This document shows positions 37,101 through 50,030 of a DNA stretch of 64,000 bases, in pieces. Below the pieces are notes generated by a model. That model did not search any database. It was not told the DNA's origin and saw only the letters and a program-made list of their open reading frames with translations. The stretch's first letter is position 1. The number at the start of each line of letters is the position of its first letter. The stretch spans positions 14,150,076-14,214,075 of the forward strand of contig JADWOT020000002.1 in the NCBI GenBank assembly GCA_036345935.2, written 5' to 3'. This stretch comes from Taenia hydatigena (lineage: Eukaryota > Platyhelminthes > Cestoda > Cyclophyllidea > Taeniidae). Position numbers and translations under genes: made by a program.

Positions 37101-37900
37101 ATTCACTACTAAATTTTTGAGTTTTTACGAGCAACTGCAGGGCACCCTTCATGTTTAAGCAACACGATGTTGGGTTATTTGGGGTGTGCTCTAGAGACAC
37201 TATGCGGTTAGTCCATTTACCACTGGCGTTAATCATTCCCTGACTTGGCGCATCCACACGAACTGCATTATCGCACTAACACCGCACGATTTAGAGTTGA
37301 ATATTTCACCGAGAGATGCGCATGATGTGTTTCCCTCATCATGGTTGTGCAGTTGCAAGCACATTAGCTGATTCCTCACTAGTGCACATGTGTCCGTCTA
37401 AGGTGCTCGCAACAATCCCATTCATTGCCAAATGCAAAGCATTTGCTTTACTCTTAGGTGTAGCACGCCAACAAATTTTGTAACCATCGTGAGTATGACT
37501 CCAGATTCATTAGCGCTTTATTAAAAACCCCACGAAATAAAACAAAAATGCCTTTTCATCCAAAATCACTCGCATCGCGGAAGTGCCTTTGAAAGTCGTC
37601 ATGTAAAATGTCATTTGGAACATATTGAAAGAAGGGTATATGATTATAAGCGCTGAAGAAAGGCCACACAGCTCCGAATTGTGTCGCTTGTCAACTGATA
37701 TTTGATACTGGATGTTAGGCTTCATGCCGAGTGCCCTGATGCCTTTGATGAGCACTTGATTTGACGCACAAACAAATGGTGCGTTCCATGCACATAATGT
37801 GTTGGCAAGCGTGGGTGACTGAGAAAGTCCAAGTACGAAATCAAAAATGGATCAAGTCTCCAAAATTGCATTAAGGAATAACAAAAGTGCCAAACATGAG
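34130..37900. other. Gene-free stretch, nothing firm
   Basis: Moderately A/T-rich sequence with scattered ORFs up to 81 codons (37,510-37,755 minus; 36,608-36,826 plus). None shows a domain, repeat relationship or splice context that I can support. Confidence 0.4.
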
Positions 37901-37902
37901 TA

Positions 37903-39540
37903 GATCAATATTACTAAATTTCATCCAGTGAGCGCCAAATTCGCAATCACGAAGGGGATCATTACTGCGAAATATCATTTAGTAGAGAGCGAAATTCGCA
38001 ATCACGAGGGGATCAACACTACAAACTTGCATCCAGTGAGGACAAAATTTGCAATCACGATGGGAAAAATACCGTGAAATTTCTTCCAGTAAGGACAAAA
38101 TTTGCAGTCGCGAGGGGATCAATACTACAAGATTTCATCCATCCAAGACGAAATTCAAAACCACGAGAAGATCAATACCACTATAGTTATTTTATTAAAA
38201 GCAAAATTCGTAATCATGTGGGTATCATTAACACAAAATTTTATCATGTGAGGGCAAAATTCACAACCACAAGGGGTCATTACTATAAAATTTCAGTAAG
38301 TAAGGGCAAAATTCGCAATCACAAGGGGAACAATACCAAAAATTTCATCCAGTGAGGGCGAAATTTCCAATCACGAGGGGATTATTACTACAATATTTCT
38401 TCCAGTGAAAGCGCAATTTGTAATTACGAGGGTATCAACACTACAAAATTTCATCCGATGATGGCGAAATTGGCAACCACGAAGGGAATAATACGACAAA
38501 ATTTCATCCAGTAAGGACGAAATTCGTAATCACGAGGGGATCAATATTACAAGGTTTCATCCAGTGAGGGAGAAGTTCGCAATCTCAAAGGGAACAATAC
38601 TACCAAATTTCATCCAGTAAGGACGAAATTAGCAATCACGAGGGGATCAATTCAACAATATTTCATTCAGTGAGGGCGAAATTGGCAACCACGAGGGGAT
38701 TAATACGACAAAATTTCATCCATTAACTGCGAAGTTCGCAATCACGAGGGGATCAATATCACAAAATTTCATCCAATGAGGAGGAAATTCGCAATCTTGA
38801 GGTGATCATAACTACAAAATTTCACCCAGTGCGGGTGAAATTGGCAACCAAGAGGGGATTAATACAACAAAATTTCATCCAATGAGGACGAAATTAGCAA
38901 TCACGAGCGGATCAATACTACAATATTTCATCCAGTGCGGGCGAAATTGGCAACCACGAGGGGATCAATGCTACAAAATTTCATCCAGTGAGGACGAAAT
39001 TCGCAATCACGTGGGGATCAATGCTGCAAAGTTTCATCCAGTGAGCGCCAAATTCGCAATCACGAGGGGATCAATGCTACAAAATTTCATCCAGTGAGGG
39101 CAAAATTCGCAAGCACGAGGGGATCAATGCTACAAAATTTCATCCAGTGAGGACGAAATTCGCAATCACGTGGGGATCAATGCTGCAAAGTTTCATCCAG
39201 TGAGCGCCAAATTCGCAATCACGAGGGGATCAATGCTACAAAATTTCATCCAGCGAGGGCAAAATTCGCAAGCACGAGGGGATCAATGCTGCAAAATTTC
39301 ATCCAGTGAGGGCAAAATTCGCAAGCACGAGGGGATCAATACCACAAAATTTCATCCATTAAGAGCGAAATTCGCAATCGGGCGTGGGTTAATACCACAA
39401 AATTGCATTTACTGTGGGTGAAATTCGCACCCTCGTGGAAACGATTACAACAAACTTGCAGTTATTGAGGGCTAAATTCACACACGCATGGAAATGAATA
39501 CTATAAAATTGCATTCAGCGAAAACGAAATTGACAATCTC
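37903..39540 (+). repeat. 53-bp minisatellite array, left arm of inverted structure
   Basis: About 30 head-to-tail units of 53 bp. The consensus runs gatcaatactacaaaattt, catccagtgagggcgaaat, tcgcaatcacgagggg. Divergence is high at the outer edge (37.9-38.9 kb) and low near 39.0-39.35 kb. There, a three-unit block of 159 bp is repeated almost exactly (from about 38,970 and 39,128). There are no spacers, so this is not CRISPR. Frames through the array are a product of the 159-bp periodicity. Confidence 0.9.
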
Positions 39541-39811
39541 AGCCCTTCCTTTTTTTGTCAGTTTGCTCATGCTCATCGGAGGCAGTACCCATTTAAAATC
39601 GGGTTTAAACAGCGGGAATCTCTATGACCTCTACAGAAAAGGCATGATTTCTGAAAACATGATTTCTTCTATTTTTTTTATTCTACAGGTGCATCGCAAT
39701 TCAGATGTTACATTGTATTTAGCCATCAAAAACTTTTTAGCACGAAACAAATGCAGTCATCCACCAAGAAAACTCCCACATGTATTTCACTATCCTATCC
39801 CACCTTTTATG
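39541..39811. other. 270 bp present only in the left arm
   Basis: Unique sequence between the left array and the left inverted copy. In the right arm the inverted copy runs almost directly into its array, so this is an insertion on the left or a deletion on the right. A run of T-rich sequence ending in ctacag at about 39,690 looks like a splice acceptor. Confidence 0.5.
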
Positions 39812-40343
39812 CTTATAGCTATTTAACTCAGTCAATTATAAAAAAATAATACTTTCTATAAGGAGCATTAGGCCCATTTGCAACAATCAGCACATAAAAT
39901 ATATGTGACGTTAGTATGGGGGGAGTTGACAAGTACCGTACCTCCCACCAGGCGACACAATCAACACGACCTCCGCTACACTTGCAGCCGAGAAAACGGA
40001 CGAGATATGGATCAAGTTTGTGACACCTGGAGTCCCACCAAGGCCACAACCTTCTGAGCGTTTGCCTTCAAGCACATACTCAATCCCATGGGACTGCGGT
40101 TCTCCTCGTCATGGAAGGAGTGCCCAATGAATTACACTTTGCTTAATCGGGCAGCAAGACTCGTGATGAAAGAGTGCGAAGTCTTTCAGCGCACCAATGA
40201 CTGTATTAAACAGAGGAGACATTTATCACACCCTTCGCAACTGAAAAATAGGGGTTCGATAGCCTTTCTTAGGAGTGAAGAAATCATGTCCGTATGCAGA
40301 AATCATCACAAGTCTCCAACCAACAGCCACTTTTGACTCAACA
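39812..40343 (+). repeat. Inverted 0.53-kb copy, left, with conserved ORF
   Basis: Reverse complement of 44,115-44,648 with about 9 differences in the 250 bp I compared. It contains an 82-codon ORF (40,091-40,336; MGLRFSSSWKECPMNYTLLN and on). The frame remains open upstream to a TGA that is shared by both copies. Codons before that stop still read like protein (DMDQVCDTWSPTK). The protein is unidentified; Cys positions and length agree in both arms. Confidence 0.8.
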
Positions 40344-43300
40344 TTGACCACCTGCTAGAGAGGCGTCATTTACCCAGGCAGAAATCAAATTGCCACATAA
40401 AAAGCTCAAGTGACCTCACGGAGAGAAAGCAGAGCATTGGTTCATGACTTTGGCATTTTAGAGTCCGGGTTATTTCACATCTCTTCTCACATCTGCGCTG
40501 AGACGATCTCTAGTATTATGCCATCACTCGGTGAAAAGTTGGATAGGTTACATCCCAACCGGTTTGCCATCTTTGCAACGATCAAAACTCTCCATCCATT
40601 CACTAAAGTCAGCATGCATTATTTTATTGTCAACTGCCGCTAAAGTCAGTAATTTCTTTATCGACTACAGCAAGGGAAAGGAAGTCCTACGAAGCGCCAT
40701 CTCATAGGTGGACTCTCACAATCATCCACTAGAGTGACCGAAATGCACAGTTGGCAGCTCAATAATGCGCTAAAGACTGAAATTTTGGTCGAGTTTAACA
40801 TTATACAATCGCCAAACTGTCTGCATGCAGTTTCCTCGGCTCAATTTTGTGGTTTCTTCCATTAATTATCACCAGATCATCAACGTTACCGCTGACTCCT
40901 CCCGGATTTCTCGACTGCCCTCAAGCAGCGAACCCGCAGATTCGACATGCAATTTATCGCCACAAATAAACCACTGGTAACCAATAATAGGGAAATCCGG
41001 TCGCCCACATTTCATCGTAATTTGAGGAAGTCTTAAATTGACCACAATCAGCAGACATCATCGCGGTGCAAAACGCGCTCAAAGTAAATAAACGTGACTC
41101 ACGTCAGCATTTAATTAAACACTTCGATAGAATTCGATCATTTCACCACAAGTATTACACAAGCCACTAATTCAGCAAGCCTCAAAGGTCGACACTTACG
41201 CTATCATGTCAACACTGCGAGTTTACTTATGTGCATGCATAAAATAAGTCAAGAATTTCCAAAATGGAAGCTCACATACCCGAACTCTTTAGCGCAAACT
41301 TCGAACCAGGCGTAGCAACGACCACACCAAAGCCGACATTTCACATATGCTGCTAAACACACAAAAGGGGTATTGGGTATGAACAAAGCAAAATAATTGC
41401 CATAGGAAAAATACTGTGCAGAAATTTTTGCAAACGCAATTAGGTATAGCGCTTGTACAAGACTTTAAAATACGATTTTATGATTTTAGTGATTCTTATT
41501 ACACAGATCAGCTAAAAAAAACGACTTTTCCTAGATTTTAATTACTATCTATTAGACTTTTAGGCAATTTTTGATTGCGTTTATTTTTTAAGACCGCAAC
41601 AACAAAAAGATACTGCAATAGTGTGGCGCTCATACCTCTCCATCCTAACCTTTTAGACGAGAGGCAGGAACACAACGTGAATCTCCCGGCGTCGACAATG
41701 GCCATCGTGCAACCTTTTATTGACTCGCCATTGGCTTATCTTTTTGTATAAGGCAATAAATGTGTCTCAGAACATTCAACCTTCCCGTGTCAGGCATGGG
41801 CGCCGAGGCAGGGAGGCGAATGAGGAAATCCCTGCAAATGTAGTCTGTGCGAATAATGCGTGTAGTATCTAGCACACATTCTGCTGTGGACAATGAAGGA
41901 CTCGACTAATTACTCATATTCAACCCAAATACAGTGTAACTACAGTTTAACATAACAATAAAAGTACTCAGCACAAGTGATTTTGCGTTTGTTGCCTGTC
42001 CAGCTCTAAGCCTCGTCTACGGTCACTTGGATGGTGTTTGTACCTTCGTCGATGGGCTGGTTTCTAGTCCACTCTAGTAGTTTCAATTATTTTCGCGTGT
42101 CAAGCATAGTTATTTAGATGATGAGAGCAACCAAATTTTGGGCACACCCCTCCGTAATATTTTATTATAGGTACAGCATTCATCGATAGGCAGATTTTTG
42201 TGCTTACTGTTGGAACTTGGGTTTTGAATGTCTATGTTCTTTTTGAAGAGACATGTATTCATCGTTTAGTTTGTGCGAAAATGCCATTCCTTTAGGATAG
42301 TTAGATTTAAATAACTTTTTGCTTGACGTTAACTTCTCTCATTATGATCGGCGGTGTCACTGCTGCTGATGATACGGTGGACCATACGCCTGACAAATCA
42401 TCCTCCTCTTCTGCGATTTCCTATGATTTGAGGTTTAATGAACTGGATAAAAATAATCACAATGATAGTCTACCTGTCCGTGGGGGTCTGCAGAGATCTG
42501 GAGCAGGCGGGTGGGTTTGGCCCCCATAACCTCAATGTTCAGGCCACCGCACTCATGATGAGCCTTTAGTTTTGTGTGTGAACACGTAGCACAGTGAGGT
42601 CATCCGAGACTGAGTCATTACCAACTTTCGAACCGCTGCAAGCCTAAGTTGGTGCACAGGTTATCAGGGCGCTTCCATATCATACCAACACACGAACTCC
42701 TTTTCGCCCACAACAACCAACACAGTCGGTAGTCTCAAGAGTACCGATTAATTGTCCTGGGTGGAGCAGACGTAAGCACTACCAATCCACTTTCCTCCTT
42801 GCGAATGTGACGCTGTCCCAAGTGACGGCGTCATGCATTGACTTCGCTTTCGGGGACCATTAATGCTCTCTAATCCAGCACAAAATGCAGCACTTCCTGC
42901 GACTAATAGTCAGGGTTCTTTCGACAACCCGATTTTATTAAATCCTTTCTGATTCCACTTTATGGCACGGTCGGAGGGCACACTGGCCTAAAAGTAGGGT
43001 CATGTGAATAAAGGCGGGTCCAAATTGTCTCTTGCAGCTAACATTTTGCGTCTGTTCATCCTAGCCAGCTCGCTCCGACTTTTGTGCTGTCCAGCCATAT
43101 TGCCTAGCTACGTTGTGTAGAGACAATGAGGAGGTGGAAGAGATGTCACTTGATTGACGTCTCCACTGATGGACGGACTGTACACATCAGCGTTATGCCG
43201 TCTTCCTTTTGTAAACAGCAATCCTGCCAAACGCAGAAATGTAGTCATTGATGAAGAATAGACGTCAACAACAGATTCACCCTTTAGGGACAGATGCCTC

Positions 43301-44114
43301 CCTGATCTCTGGTTAAAATTTGGCATTCAACATTAGACATTTCAGTAGCTGCCTTTTAGGATAAGGTCGGCTTGCAACCAGCACCACAAGGTAGTCCCGC
43401 GGTCGCAACGAGGTCAAATGGTTGCATTGCGGCAAATGCGTCAACAGCGTTCAGGTGGACTAAGAGGCTACTTGCGTGACCTGAAAGCTAAGCCGTGGCG
43501 ACTAAGTAATGTGCGTAATCAAAGGCAGATTTAATCCAACTGCTAGAGCATTGCAATGCCTTCAACGGATTCTAATCTATATGCTGCATGTTAGACTTGA
43601 CGCAGCAGCTTATGGAATGCTGTAATAATTTCACTTTTTTGGAGGATTTTGTAATGCGCGCTTAGATCACTGTATGTTTCACCTCTCACAACCGCAGATA
43701 AACAAAAGACGCTACAAAATTAGCACCAATAGCCACCTATTCTTTTGCCACTATTTTGTGCAAGCAGTAAGAATGAGCCTTGCCAAACTCTGATCAGGCA
43801 CACACACATTCACACAAAGCTGCCCTCCTGATAGACGGCGCACTACAAGCAATTTGCTTTGTATTACTTCGATAATATTTATGCAGAGCATGGGAAAGCC
43901 ACATTCCATCACAAGGGATAGACAAACGACTCCACGATTCGACAAGTGATGCCAGCACAGTCAGAAGTGCTATTTCTCCCATCCGAAAGAAAGTTGGACT
44001 AAAGTAGACGTTGTAAATACTGCTGCGTTCCTCTCGGTGTCCATCAATTGGATGCCTGTGAAGGGTAGATGCAAGCCTCATTGTCAAATTAAAAGTCGAC
44101 TACATAGTTCAAAC
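40344..44114. other. Central spacer of the inverted structure
   Basis: 3.8 kb of single-copy-looking sequence. An ORF near 42,344 (MIGGVTAADDTVDHTP and on) has a hydrophobic lead and a Ser-rich stretch but no family resemblance. The segment 42,000-42,080 carries a weak R1-like block (cggtcacttggatgg). No transposase, reverse transcriptase or other mobilisation gene was seen. Confidence 0.4.
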
Positions 44115-44648
44115 TGTTGTGTCGAAAGTGGCTGTTGGTTGGAGACTTGTAATGATTTCTGCATACGGACATGATTTCTTTGCTTCTACGAAAGGCTATC
44201 GAACCCCTATTTTTCATTTGCGAAGGGTGTGATAAATGTCTCCTCTGTTTAATACAGTCATTGGTGCGCTGAAAGACTTCGCACTCTTTCATCACGAGTC
44301 TTGCTGCCCGATTAAGCAAAGTGTAATTCATTGGGCACTCCTTCCATGACGCGGAGAATCGCAGTCCCATGGGATCGCGTATGTGCGTGAAGGCAAACGC
44401 TCAGAAGGTTGTGTCCTTGGTGGGACTCCAGGTGTCACAAACTTGATCCATATCTCGTCCGCTTTCTCGGCTGTAAGTACAGCGAAGGTCGTGGTGACTG
44501 TGTTGCCTAGTGGGAGGTACGGTACTTGTTAACTCCCCCCATACTAACGTTACATATATTTGATGTGCTAATTTTTGCGAATGGGCCTAATGCTCTTTAT
44601 AGAAGGTATTATTTCGTTTTATAATTGACTGATTTAAATAGCTATAAG
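44115..44648 (-). repeat. Inverted 0.53-kb copy, right, with conserved ORF
   Basis: Partner of 39,812-40,343. The minus-strand ORF (44,370 down to 44,089) is 93 codons. It is longer than its partner because the left copy's TGA is CGA here. Amino-acid differences include S/A, L/M, L/R, E/K and H/Y. The frame continues upstream through RDMDQVCDTWSPTKDTTF to the shared TGA, before which a cttacag acceptor lies. Confidence 0.8.
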
Positions 44649-44664
44649 TATGCAAGGTTGGAGA

Positions 44665-47600
44665 GTATTCACCCACAGGTGGTTGCAAATTTCGCCTTCA
44701 CTGCTTGAAATTTTCTAGTATTGACCCACTGGTAATTACGAACTTCGTCCTCACTGCTTGAAATTTTGTAGTATTGACCCACTGGTGATTGCGAATTTCA
44801 CCCCCAATGCTGGAATTTTGTAGTATTGACCCAGTGGTGGTTGCGAATTTCGTCCTCACTGCTGGAAATTTTGTTGTTTTGATTCACTGGTGGTTGGGAA
44901 TTGGGCCCACACTGCTTGGAATTTTGTAGTATTGACCCACTGGTGATTGCGAATTTCGCCCTCCCTGCTCGAACTTTTGTAGTATTGACCTACTGTCGAT
45001 TGCGAATTTCGCCCTCACCACTAGAAATTTTGTAGTATTGACCCACTGATGATTGAGAATTTCGCTTTCACTGCTGGAAATTTTGTAGTATTGACCCACT
45101 GGTTATTGCGAATTTGGCCTTCACTGCTGGAAATTCCGCAGTTTCCATCCACCGTCGATTGCAACTTTCGCCTTCACTGCTTGAAATTTTGTAGTATTGA
45201 CCCACTGTCAATTGCGAATTTTGCCCCCACTGCTTGAAATTTTGTAGTATTGACCCACTGGTGATTGCGAATTTCGCCCTCCCTGCTCGAACTTTTGTAG
45301 CATTGACCTACTGTCGATTGCGAATTTCGCCCTCACCACTAGAAATTTTGTAGTATTGACCCACTGATGATTGAGAATTTCGCTTTCACTGCTGGAAATT
45401 TTGTAGTATTGACCCACTGGTTATTGCGAATTTGGCCTTCACTGCTGGAAATTCCGCAGTTTCCATCCACCGTCGATTGCAACTTTCGCCTTCACTGCTT
45501 GAAATTTTGTAGTATTGACCCACTGGCAATTGCGAATTTTGCCCCCACTGCTTGAAATTTTGTAGTATTGACCCACTGGTGATTGCGAATTTCGCCCTCC
45601 CTGCTCGAACTTTTGTAGCATTGACCTACTGTCGATTGCGAATTTCGCCCTCACCACTAGAAATTTTGTAGTATTGACCCACTGATGATTGAGAATTTCG
45701 CTTTCACTGCTGGAAATTTTTGTAGTATTGACCACTGGTTATTGCGGAATTTGGCCTTCATTGCTGCGAAATTCCGGCAGTTCCAGTCTCCCACCGCTCG
45801 ATTTGCAACTTTCGCCACTCATCTACTCCTTCTTATCTTCCACTGCTTGAAATTTTGTAGTATTGACCCACTGTCAATTGCGAATTTTGCCCCCACTGCT
45901 TGAAATTTTGTAGTATTGACCCACTGGTGATTGCGAATTTCGCCCTCCCTGCTCGAACTTTTGTAGCATTGACCTACTGTCGATTGCGAATTTCGCCCTC
46001 ACCACTAGAAATTTTGTAGTATTGACCCACTGATGATTGAGAATTTCGCTTTCACTGCTGGAAATTTTGTAGTATTGACCCACTGGTTATTGCGAATTTG
46101 GCCTTCACTGCTGGAAATTCCGCAGTTTCCATCCACCGTCGATTGCAAATTTCGCCTTCACTGCTTGAAATTTTGTAGTATTGACCCACTGGTAATTACG
46201 AACTTCGTCCTCACTGCTTGAAATTTTGTAGTATTGACCACTGGTGATTGCGAATTTCACCCCCAATGCTGGAATTTTGTAGTATTGACCCACTGGTGGT
46301 TGCGAATTTCGTCCTCACTGCTGGAAATTTTGTTGTTTTGATTCACTGGTGGTTGCGAATCGGGCCCACACTGCTTGGAATTTTGTAGTATTGACCCACT
46401 GGTGATTGCGAATTGGGCCCTCACTGCTGAAAATTTTGTAGTATTGACCCACTGATGATTGAGAATTTCGCTTTCACTGCTGGAAATTTTGTAGTATTGA
46501 CCCACTGGTGCTTACGGACTTCGCCATCACTGCTGGAGTAGTATTGACCCACTGGTGGTTGCGAATTTCATCCTCACTGCTGGAAATTTTGTTGTTTTGA
46601 TTCACTGGTGGTTGCGAATTGGGCCCTCACTGCTGGGAATTTTGTAGTATTGACCCACTGATGATTGAGAATTTCGCTTTCACTGCTTGAAATTTTGTAG
46701 TATTGACCCACTGGTGATTGCAAATTGGGCCCACACTGCTGGAAATTTTGTAGTATTGACCCACTGGTGCTTACGAACTTCGCCATCACTGCTGGAAATT
46801 TTCTAGTATTGACCCACTGGTAATTACGAAATTCGTCCTCACTGCTTGAAATTTTGTTGTTTTGATTCACTGGTGGTTGCGAATTGGGCCCTCACTGCTG
46901 GGAATTTTGTAGTATTGACCCACTGGTGTTTGCGAATTGGGCCCACACTGCTGGAAATTTTGTAGTATTGACCCACTGGTGATTGCGAATTGGGCCCACA
47001 CTGCTGGAAATTTTGTAGTATTGACCCACTGGTGATTGCGAATTTCACCCCCAATGCTGGAATTTTGTAGTATTGACCCACTGGTGGTTGCGAATTTCGT
47101 CCTCACTGCTGGAAATTTTGTTGTTTTGATTCACTCAGTTGGTGCGTATATTCGGCCTCACTGTGCCTTGAATACTTTTGTTAGTATTGACCCACGGTGA
47201 TGCTGAATTTCGCACCTCCTGCTCGAACTTTTTAGTATACCACTGTCGAATTGCGAATTTCGCCCTTCACCACGGAAACTTTGAGTATTGAACCCTACTG
47301 ATGATTGAGAATTTTCGCTCTTCACTGCTGAAATTGTTAGTATTGACCCCACTGGTTATGCGTATTTGGCCTTTCACTCTGGAAAATTCGCAGTTTCCAT
47401 CCACCGTCGATTGCAACTTTCGCCTTCACTGCTTGAAATTTTGTAGTATTGACCCACTGGTAATTACGAACTTCGTCCTCACTGCTTGAAATTTTGTTGT
47501 TTTGATTCACTGGTGGTTGCGAATTGGGCCCACACTGCTGGGAATTTTGTAGTATTGACCCACTGGTGTTTGCGAATTTGGCCCACACTGCTGGAAATTT

Positions 47601-49150
47601 TGTAGTATTGACCCACTGGTGCTTACGAACTTCGCCATCACTGCTGGAAATTTTCTAGTATTGACCCACTGGTAATTACGAACTTCGTCCTCACTGCTTG
47701 AAATTTTGTTGTTTTGATTCACTGGTGGTTGCGAATTGGGCCCTCACTGCTGGGAATTTTGTAGTATTGACCCACTGGTGTTTGCGAATTTGGCCCACAC
47801 TGCTGGAAATTTTGTAGTATTGACCCACTGGTGATTGCGAATTGGGCCCACACTGCTGGAAATTTTGTAGTATTGACCCACTGGTGATTGCGAACTTCGC
47901 CATCACTGCTGGAAATTTTGTAGTATTGACCCACTGGTGGTCGCGAATTGTGCCATCACTGCTGGGAATTTTGTAGTATTCATCCTATCGTGATTGCGTG
48001 TTTGGCCCTCACTGGATGCAATTTTTGTGTTGATCCTCTCTTGATTGCGAATTCTCCCCTCACTGGATGCAATTTTGTAATGTTTTTCCTCTCGTAATTT
48101 CGAATTTTGCCTTAACCGGATGCAATTTGTAGTGTTGATCCTCTCGTGATTGCGAATTTCACCCTCACTGGATGCAATTTTGTAGCATTGTTTCTCTCGT
48201 GATTGCGAATTTCGCCCTCACTGGATGCAATTTTGTAGTGTTGATCCTCTCGTGATTGCGAATTTTGCCCTCACTGGATGCAATTTTGTAGTAGTGATCC
48301 TCTCGTGGATGCAATTTTGTAGCATTGTTGTATTAATCCTCTAGTGATTGGGATTTCCACCCTCACCGGAAGACACTTTTTGGTATTGTTCCTCTCGTGA
48401 TTTAGATTTATGCCCCCACTGGATGGAATTTTTTAAGTAGTGATCCCCTCGTTGTTGCGAATTTTGCTCTCTCTGGATGTAATTTCGTAGTATCGATGCT
48501 CTCGTGAATGCGAATTTTGCCCTCACTAGGTGAAATCTTGTAGTAGGAAACCCCTCATGGTTATGAATTTTGCACTTAATGTGTGATATTTAGTAGTATT
48601 GTTCGCCTCTTTGCTCTGAATTTTCCTTAAATGGATGATTTTTGTAGTATGTATCCCCTCCTGATAGCGAATTTCGCCCTCATGGATGAAATTTTGTAGT
48701 ATCAAACTCCTTATGTTTACGCATTTCGCCTTGAATAGAAGAAATTTTGTGGTATTGATCGCCTCGTGATTGCGAATTTCGCCCTCGTTGATGAAATCTT
48801 GTAGTACTCTACCCCTAAAAATTACGAATTTCGCTCTCACTGGATGTAAATTTTGTAGTATTTATCTTCTCATGGTTACGAATTTGGCCTTGGATGGATG
48901 AAATTTTGTAGTATTGTTCCCTCCTGATTGCAAATATTGTTATTACTGTGTGAAATTGTCTAATATTGACCCACTCGTGATTGCGAATTTCACCCTGAAT
49001 GATTGAAATTTTGTAGCATTAATCCCCTTGTGATTGCGAATTTGGCCCTTATTGAATGAAATTTTGAAATACCTAACCCCTCATAATTATGAATTTCTCC
49101 CTTAGTGAATGAAATTTTGTAGTATCAATCCTTCGTTATTGCGAATTTCG
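44665..49150 (-). repeat. 53-bp minisatellite array, right arm, with higher-order units
   Basis: About 84 units in reverse orientation to the left array. Units at 48.0-49.15 kb are like the left array (ggatgcaattttgtagt, cctctcgtgattgcg). Those at 44.7-47.99 kb are a distinct, homogenised variant (actgctggaaattttgtagt, gacccactggtgattgcg). Six-unit, 318-bp higher-order repeats are visible at 44,920, 45,238 and 45,556, and again after 45,900. Patches at 45,720-45,840 and 47,130-47,400 are full of one-base indels. Confidence 0.9.
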
Positions 49151-49319
49151 TGAGTCTAATTGGCTGATGTTGGCTGGGCCCTTACTTCTTTTGTGCAGTG
49201 TTTGGTGAACCCAATTCAATCTGACGCCGTTGTGTGTCCTATAAATGCGAACAAGCTTTGAAGTAGCCACCGATTCTCTGGATTCTATGTAACTGCTGCG
49301 TTTTGGAAGCAGCAAAGAC

Positions 49320-50030
49320 GCGGATGTCATCGACGTGAATAATGCAGTGTTTTGGTAACAGACGCATCAATGCTGTCTTCCCGTTCGGCACTACAAGAGC
49401 TGTCTCCTCTGTCTGTTTTCACCACTTCCACTTGTCAGTATCAGAACTTTTAGAGTGTAGGGTAAGAAGCTTCTTTGATCCTTGTGTACACGCGGTAAGG
49501 GGAATGCGTCCGTCTTAGTTACGACGCTCAACTTCCTATGATCTATGCATCATCGTGGACTATCGTTACTTCTTCCTTGCCATTGCGATCGGAGATGTCT
49601 GTGGTGACTTTGATGGTGGTACAACCTCATCCAACTCGTCTCTTCAGTCCACCTTCGTCGGCATTAATCGTGTGCTTAGCAATGTTTGCTCCTCTCAGTT
49701 TCGCGCCTTGCCATGAGAACATGTTTAGGTACTTAGTCAGAAATGCGCAAAGCTCTCGCATCTTGTTATCGATGATGTGGGTCGACTGTGAGCAAAAGTA
49801 GTCGGAATTGTCCATAAGGAGAGCTGCTACTTCAAAAAGAGCGCTACAGATGTCATTAGCATCTTTTTTCAGGTCGTGAATAAACTGCGTTGACTTGAGA
49901 GCTTTGCTAAGTGAAAATGTGCCTTCCACAAAATTTAGGTTCATTTTAGGGTTACGAATAAGGTCAGCACCAAGTTCCACATCGCAAGCTAGTGTCGGAC
50001 CTACAATGAATTTTGCTGTCCGGGTTTATT
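49320..50030 (-). mobile_element. Ty3/gypsy-type Pol relic (protease end to reverse transcriptase)
   Basis: The frame 49,980-49,627 begins with a retropepsin-like C-terminal strand (ELGADLIRNPKMN). It runs to the linker typical of gypsy Pol (LTKYLNMFSWQGAKLRG, then KHTINADE). Downstream, in other frames and past several stops, are reverse transcriptase remnants: ETALVVPNGK and, at 49,326-49,337, an HVDD in place of the usual Y-x-DD. The element is dead. Upstream sequence to about 50,700 may be more of it, but I cannot place gag or an LTR. It begins close to the end of the minisatellite array. Confidence 0.65.

Noticed and set aside
37903..39540. CRISPR-like direct repeats
   Set aside because: Units abut without spacers, vary between copies, and the DNA is eukaryotic.
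44884..48840. Many 60-104 codon minus-strand ORFs
   Set aside because: They are translations of the 53-bp minisatellite and move with its 159/318-bp period. None has a start, splice or composition context of its own.
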